Assembly (NCBI RefSeq): GCF_001688725.2
Contig: NZ_CP015401.2
Coordinates: forward strand, 868,001 to 932,000
Length of the DNA: 64,000 nucleotides
Source: Bacteroides caecimuris
Lineage (GTDB): Bacteria; Bacteroidota; Bacteroidia; Bacteroidales; Bacteroidaceae
Direction: 5' to 3'
Below the pieces are notes generated by a model. It was not told the origin of the DNA. It saw only the letters and a program-made list of their open reading frames with translations, and made no database searches. Below, one piece after another: positions 60,907 through 64,000 of the stretch (the first letter of the stretch is position 1; every line of letters begins with the position of its first letter). The translations under genes were made by a program, and so were the position numbers.

Positions 60907-61911
60907 TTATTTCAGCAGTTTCCCAGCACGTCCGACCATGTTGCCTGCGGCTGCACCCGCCACGCTGCCCGCCATGCTTCCGGCTCGTCCTGCCGTCTGG
61001 TTCACGTTGCGACCGTAGCTTCCCATGCCTCCGGCTTGGATAATCCAGCCTGCCACCGTCGGTATCGTGAAGTAGCCGATGATGCCGATTATCATGAACA
61101 CGATGTACACCCCGTCGCTGGAATCCAGCGAGAAGTTGGGGTCGGTCTGCATACGCTCGATGTCGCTCTGGAGCATCAACACCTGAATCTTGGCGAGTAT
61201 CGTGCTGAATATGTCCGACACGGGAAGCCACAGATAGACCTGTATGTAGCGGTAGAACCACTGCGTGAGCGTGCTTTGGAAGCCGTCCCACACCGAGATG
61301 GCGAAGGCTACCGGACCGAGTATCGCCAGTACCACGAGGAAGAAGGTGCGGATGGTGTCTATCACGAGGGCGGCGGCTTGGAACATCAGTTCCAGTATCT
61401 CGCGGAAGAAGTCGCGGATGCCTTTCTTTATTTCGTACATCTTCCGGTCGAGGTACATTTTCGCCATCGTCACCATGTCGGCGGGCGACCAGCCCAGTTC
61501 CTCCAGCTGCTTGTCGTACTCCTCGTTTGACACGAGGTAGGCGGTTTCGGGGTTGCGCACCATCGCCTCGTATTCCAGCCTGTCCTTCTGCTCACGGTAC
61601 CGGTTCATGTCCAGCGTCTGCGTTTCCAGCAGTTTCGCCGTGCCCTGCACCACGGGAGAGAGGACGCTGTTCACCGTGCCAAGCACCACCGTGGGGAAGA
61701 ACATGATGCACAGACCGATGGCGAACGGGCGGAGCATGGGGAACACGTCTATCGGTTCGGCTCTCGCCAGTGATTGCCATACACGATATGCCACGTAGAA
61801 CAGCGCGCCCAGCCCGGCTATCCCTTTCGCCACGCCCGCCATGTCACCGCACAGGGGCATCATCTGCCCGTAGAGCGAGCGCAGGATCTGATGAAGGTTG
61901 TCGAACTCCAT
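60907..61911 (-). CDS. traJ: Conjugative transposon protein TraJ
   Basis: 334-aa polytopic inner-membrane protein of VirB6-like type: several helices near the N-terminus (GIAGLGALFYVAYRVWQ, PFAIGLCIMFFPTVVLGTV), a middle membrane cluster (FFLVVLAILGPVAFAISVW) and a Gly/Ala-rich C-terminus. The length equals that I recall for CTnDOT TraJ. Three bp after traI. Confidence 0.9.
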   Translation of the reverse strand: MEFDNLHQILRSLYGQMMPLCGDMAGVAKGIAGLGALFYVAYRVWQSLARAEPIDVFPMLRPFAIGLCIMFFPTVVLGTVNSVLSPVVQGTAKLLETQTLDMNRYREQKDRLEYEAMVRNPETAYLVSNEEYDKQLEELGWSPADMVTMAKMYLDRKMYEIKKGIRDFFREILELMFQAAALVIDTIRTFFLVVLAILGPVAFAISVWDGFQSTLTQWFYRYIQVYLWLPVSDIFSTILAKIQVLMLQSDIERMQTDPNFSLDSSDGVYIVFMIIGIIGYFTIPTVAGWIIQAGGMGSYGRNVNQTAGRAGSMAGSVAGAAAGNMVGRAGKLLK

Positions 61912-61914
61912 AGG

Positions 61915-62544
61915 CTACCAGTATCTTTCGTTCATACTGCCGTACAGCCCCATGATGCGGTCGAGGTCGTTCCTCTTCTTTGCCCGCAGGTAGCTCACGC
62001 CGATGTTCTTGTTGGTGTAGTAGCTCACGAGGTTGCGGTAACGCTTCATCTTGGAATGGCAGCGTTCCACCACGTCCATACGCTCCTTGTCGGTCATGGA
62101 GAGCGTGGTGATGTTCACCACATTTTTCAACTCCGTCAGCACGTCGTTGCTCTCCTCCAAGAGCTTCGTGTAGCCGAAGGCGATGGCTCCCAGCTCCTCC
62201 ACCGTGAAGCTGTCGTCGCGCAGCATCTTTTGGAAGCTGGTGACGTAGATGTCGGTGATGTCGCCTACCATCAGGATGGTCTGCTGCACCTTGCGGGCGT
62301 CTTTCACCAGGTTGTTCACGGATTTGAGGGCGTCGTAATACTTCTTGCCCTGTTCATAGATTTTCACCGTTTCCTGAAAGTTCTTCACCATATTCTGGGC
62401 GGTGGTCGAGGTATGCACTACGTTCTTCGAGGTGTTCACGATGCTCTGCGCGATGTTGGACGGGTCTATCACCGCCCACTGTGCGCTTGCCCTGCCGGCT
62501 GCAAACAGGCACAGGCAGATAATAAGTGTCATTCTTGTTCTCAT
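61915..62544 (-). CDS. traI: Conjugative transposon protein TraI (DUF4141)
   Basis: 209 aa from the ATG at 62544, giving a signal peptide (MTLIICLCLFAAGRASAQ). The mature protein is helical (IAQSIVNTSKNVVHTSTTAQ, DDSFTVEELGAIAFGYTKLL) and VirB5-like in layout. The start is backed by the leader CCACTAAAATCCAAAGTAAC directly before it, the same as before traN. Confidence 0.88.
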   Translation of the reverse strand: MRTRMTLIICLCLFAAGRASAQWAVIDPSNIAQSIVNTSKNVVHTSTTAQNMVKNFQETVKIYEQGKKYYDALKSVNNLVKDARKVQQTILMVGDITDIYVTSFQKMLRDDSFTVEELGAIAFGYTKLLEESNDVLTELKNVVNITTLSMTDKERMDVVERCHSKMKRYRNLVSYYTNKNIGVSYLRAKKRNDLDRIMGLYGSMNERYW

Positions 62545-62574
62545 GTTACTTTGGATTTTAGTGGGTTTCATTAT

Positions 62575-62964
62575 TTATTCTCCGCTTGCCGGATGGTCCG
62601 GTTTCGGGGTCACACGCACGTAGTCCCCGTTCGGCGAGAAGGTCAGGATGTCCGTCGCCTCGTTGTAGGACACGTCGATACGGAATCCGGTGTTTATGAA
62701 CAGGTTGCCGTTCTCCTCCTGCAAGAGGTAGGTTTCCGGCTTCAGTTTGCGGCGGATGCCGCTCCGCTTGAATACCGTTACCTTATAGACTTCGCCCTCC
62801 TTGTAGATAAGCACGTCGGGCTTTCCCTCAACGCTCTCCCAGTTCCCGCAAAGCTGGTCGCGGCGGTTGTCCACGGTTTCGCAGGATTGCAGCATCATGA
62901 CTGCCAGCCCGATTAAACACTTGCTGACTTGCAGCATTTTCGTTCTTGATATACTCATACGCAT
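62575..62964 (-). CDS. traH: Conjugative transposon protein TraH (DUF3876)
   Basis: 129-aa predicted lipoprotein (lipobox LQSC in LAVMMLQSCETV). Beta-rich mature part: LCGNWESVEGKPDVLIYKEG, then LQEENGNLFINTGFRIDVSY. DUF3876 member. Located between traG and traI as usual for the family. Confidence 0.85.
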   Translation of the reverse strand: MRMSISRTKMLQVSKCLIGLAVMMLQSCETVDNRRDQLCGNWESVEGKPDVLIYKEGEVYKVTVFKRSGIRRKLKPETYLLQEENGNLFINTGFRIDVSYNEATDILTFSPNGDYVRVTPKPDHPASGE

Positions 62965-62995
62965 TTTCTTTTTTAGTTGATGAATCTGTTTCTAC

Positions 62996-63472
62996 TTATT
63001 CCTTTTTTCTCCGCCTTTCGGCAAGCTGCCGGATTGCGGCTTCGATGTCGCCGCCCAACTGCTCCGCCAGACAGTAAACCTCTACTTTTTCCGTTTCTTC
63101 GGTGGTGTACGCCAGATACTCTTCAGCACTAACTTCGGTGGCATAAACCGCCGACTGCGTGCCACCCAGTCCGATCCAGACCTCCTTGTAGAGCCTTGAC
63201 GGGTTGTTCGCCATGTTGATGGAGAGTATCTGCGACTTCTCCTTCTCCGTAAGACCCAACAGGGACTGTATGGCATCAAACTTGTTCATGTATTTCCGCT
63301 GGTCGAGGAGTATCTTGCAGTCGGAGTTGTTGATGATGCTCTCCTTGACGACAGGCGAGGAAATGATGTCGTCCACCTCCTGCGTCACCACGATTGCCTC
63401 CCCGTAATACTTGCGCACGGTCTTGTACATATAGCGCAGGTACTCAGCCATGTTCGCCGAAGAGAGAGCCTT
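62996..63472 (-). CDS. traG: TraG conjugation ATPase, 3' exon only (interrupted by a group II intron)
   Basis: VirB4-like ATPase powering the mating apparatus. Only the last ~159 residues are here: KALSSANMAEYLRYMYKTVR, IVVTQEVDDIISSPVVKESI, NNSDCKILLDQRKYMNKFDA, ending LAERRRKKE. These are the conserved C-terminal blocks of TraG. Upstream in frame the sequence changes to intron domains V-VI. The exon junction lies at about 63472-63480. An ATG at 63586 is in frame but belongs to the intron. Working TraG depends on splicing. Confidence 0.85.
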   Translation of the reverse strand, partial: KALSSANMAEYLRYMYKTVRKYYGEAIVVTQEVDDIISSPVVKESIINNSDCKILLDQRKYMNKFDAIQSLLGLTEKEKSQILSINMANNPSRLYKEVWIGLGGTQSAVYATEVSAEEYLAYTTEETEKVEVYCLAEQLGGDIEAAIRQLAERRRKKE

Positions 63473-63477
63473 GCCGG

Positions 63478-64000
63478 GTAGGTCAGGGGCATTACTGCCC
63501 CTTTCCCCCCTCAGAACCGTACGTGAAAGTTTCCAATCATACGGCTCAAGCGGTGTTAAATTTCTATTTAATAGAAACCAGCTCATAGTTACATCTTATT
63601 AGTTTGAATGACTTTTCTTCTACAACTGTCATGCAACAGGAAATTTACTTTCTTGCCGTTGACTATTTGTTGGGAAGTTCCCCAAGGATGTTCCTTGTCT
63701 ATGGGTTTACCACATACGGGACATAAATGGTTCTGTCTTTCCCACATGTACAGCAATGATTTTCTACCGTTGAGCGACTGTAGCATCTTGTAAGTCTTGC
63801 GCTTTTCAAAATACTCTGTCCATTCGGGGTCAAAGGGATTTGCTTCACCTTTTACCTTGACATATCGGGTAATCTTTGTATCATACAGCCTTTTCAGTGC
63901 AATCCTGTCATCAGTCTTGCCTTTCTTGAAGTTTGCCACGAAGCACCAGTTACGGTTTTTTACCCGTGTAAAGTATCGGTCGGCAATCCAATATTTGCCT
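63478..64000 (-). mobile_element. Group II intron (3' part) inserted in traG
   Basis: Domain V is clear at 63514-63547 on the minus strand: GAGCCGTAT...GGAAAC...CGTACGGTTC. Domain VI follows as GGGGCAGTAATGCCCC (63486-63501). The intron 3' end is near GACCTAC. Upstream lies the intron-encoded protein; the remainder is outside the window. Confidence 0.9.
63589..63999 (-). CDS. Group II intron-encoded protein, C-terminal part with HNH-like endonuclease domain
   Basis: Open to the window edge; about 136 C-terminal residues. KYWIADRYFTRVKNRNWCFV is typical of the maturase/D region. The end carries an HNH-type zinc motif (LYMWERQNHLCPVCGKPIDK, later LLHDSCRRK). The missing N-terminus should hold the reverse transcriptase. 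Supports splicing and mobility of the intron inside traG. Confidence 0.88.
   Translation of the reverse strand, partial: GKYWIADRYFTRVKNRNWCFVANFKKGKTDDRIALKRLYDTKITRYVKVKGEANPFDPEWTEYFEKRKTYKMLQSLNGRKSLLYMWERQNHLCPVCGKPIDKEHPWGTSQQIVNGKKVNFLLHDSCRRKVIQTNKM

Larger units (their letters stand above)
49815..64000. mobile_element. CTnDOT-family conjugative transposon, one end (continues beyond window)
   Basis: Higher GC from about 49.8 kb, accessory genes with PcfK/PcfJ-like members, and a complete traH-traQ block plus lysozyme establish the element. The proposed edge is GCAAAGGTAC at 49815-49824, the inverse of GTACCTTTGC, matching the GTAnnTTTGC core used by CTnDOT-type integrases. A second core match, GTATCTTTGC, lies at 49672-49681, so the edge could be there instead. 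The integrase end is outside the window. Confidence 0.8.

Noticed and set aside
63394..63588. 64-codon rightward frame at the intron end
   Set aside because: Antisense of domain V/VI and the traG exon.

Overview
The window reads as a chromosomal segment of a gut Bacteroides species. The reasons are the many promoters with the Bacteroides -7 box TAnnTTTG, weak or absent Shine-Dalgarno sequences, SusC-type VVVGYG segments, a Bacteroides Hc1-like histone, and a CTnDOT-type tra operon whose gene order and protein sizes match that family. Identifications come from reading translated sequence and recalling families; no database search was run.

Layout. 1-11.5 kb is ordinary chromosome: the 3' part of dinB, a secreted heparinase II/III-like protein with a small secreted partner, a C1B peptidase, a transglutaminase-like lipoprotein, and a leftward block of coiled-coil protein - zapA - rny - cutC. 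11.9-26.2 kb is one rightward run of eleven genes. It combines a lactonase-like propeller, a paralogous pair of small membrane proteins, an FGGY kinase, a medium-chain dehydrogenase and a DeoC-type aldolase with two exported di-haem proteins, a propeller, a chorismatase/Rid-like enzyme and a fused cytochrome c maturation protein (CcsB-CcsA). It looks like a catabolic route tied to exported haem redox proteins and is the best candidate for an undescribed system.

26.3-30.7 kb holds two copies of a 2,032-bp IS1182-type element in direct tandem. They sit in the poly-C stretch of one arm of a palindromic, MITE-like repeat. 30.9-49.6 kb returns to chromosome: a nucleosidase, queD/queE, a broken lutA next to a SEL1-DUF4303 gene, pyridoxamine kinase, an ECF sigma factor with an unusual anti-sigma/TonB-like protein and a divergent VWA protein, tRNA-Trp, several repair genes, a K+ channel, a lytic transglycosylase and a decayed epimerase/lipocalin chimera.

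From about 49.8 kb to the window end lies one end of a CTnDOT-family conjugative transposon. It starts with about 0.9 kb of palindrome-rich DNA without a convincing larger gene, then ten rightward small accessory genes including PcfK- and PcfJ-like proteins, then a leftward tra operon that in transcription order runs traG-H-I-J-K-L-M-N-O-P-Q-lysozyme. The visible traG is only a 3' exon: a group II intron with its own encoded protein is inserted in it and runs off the window.
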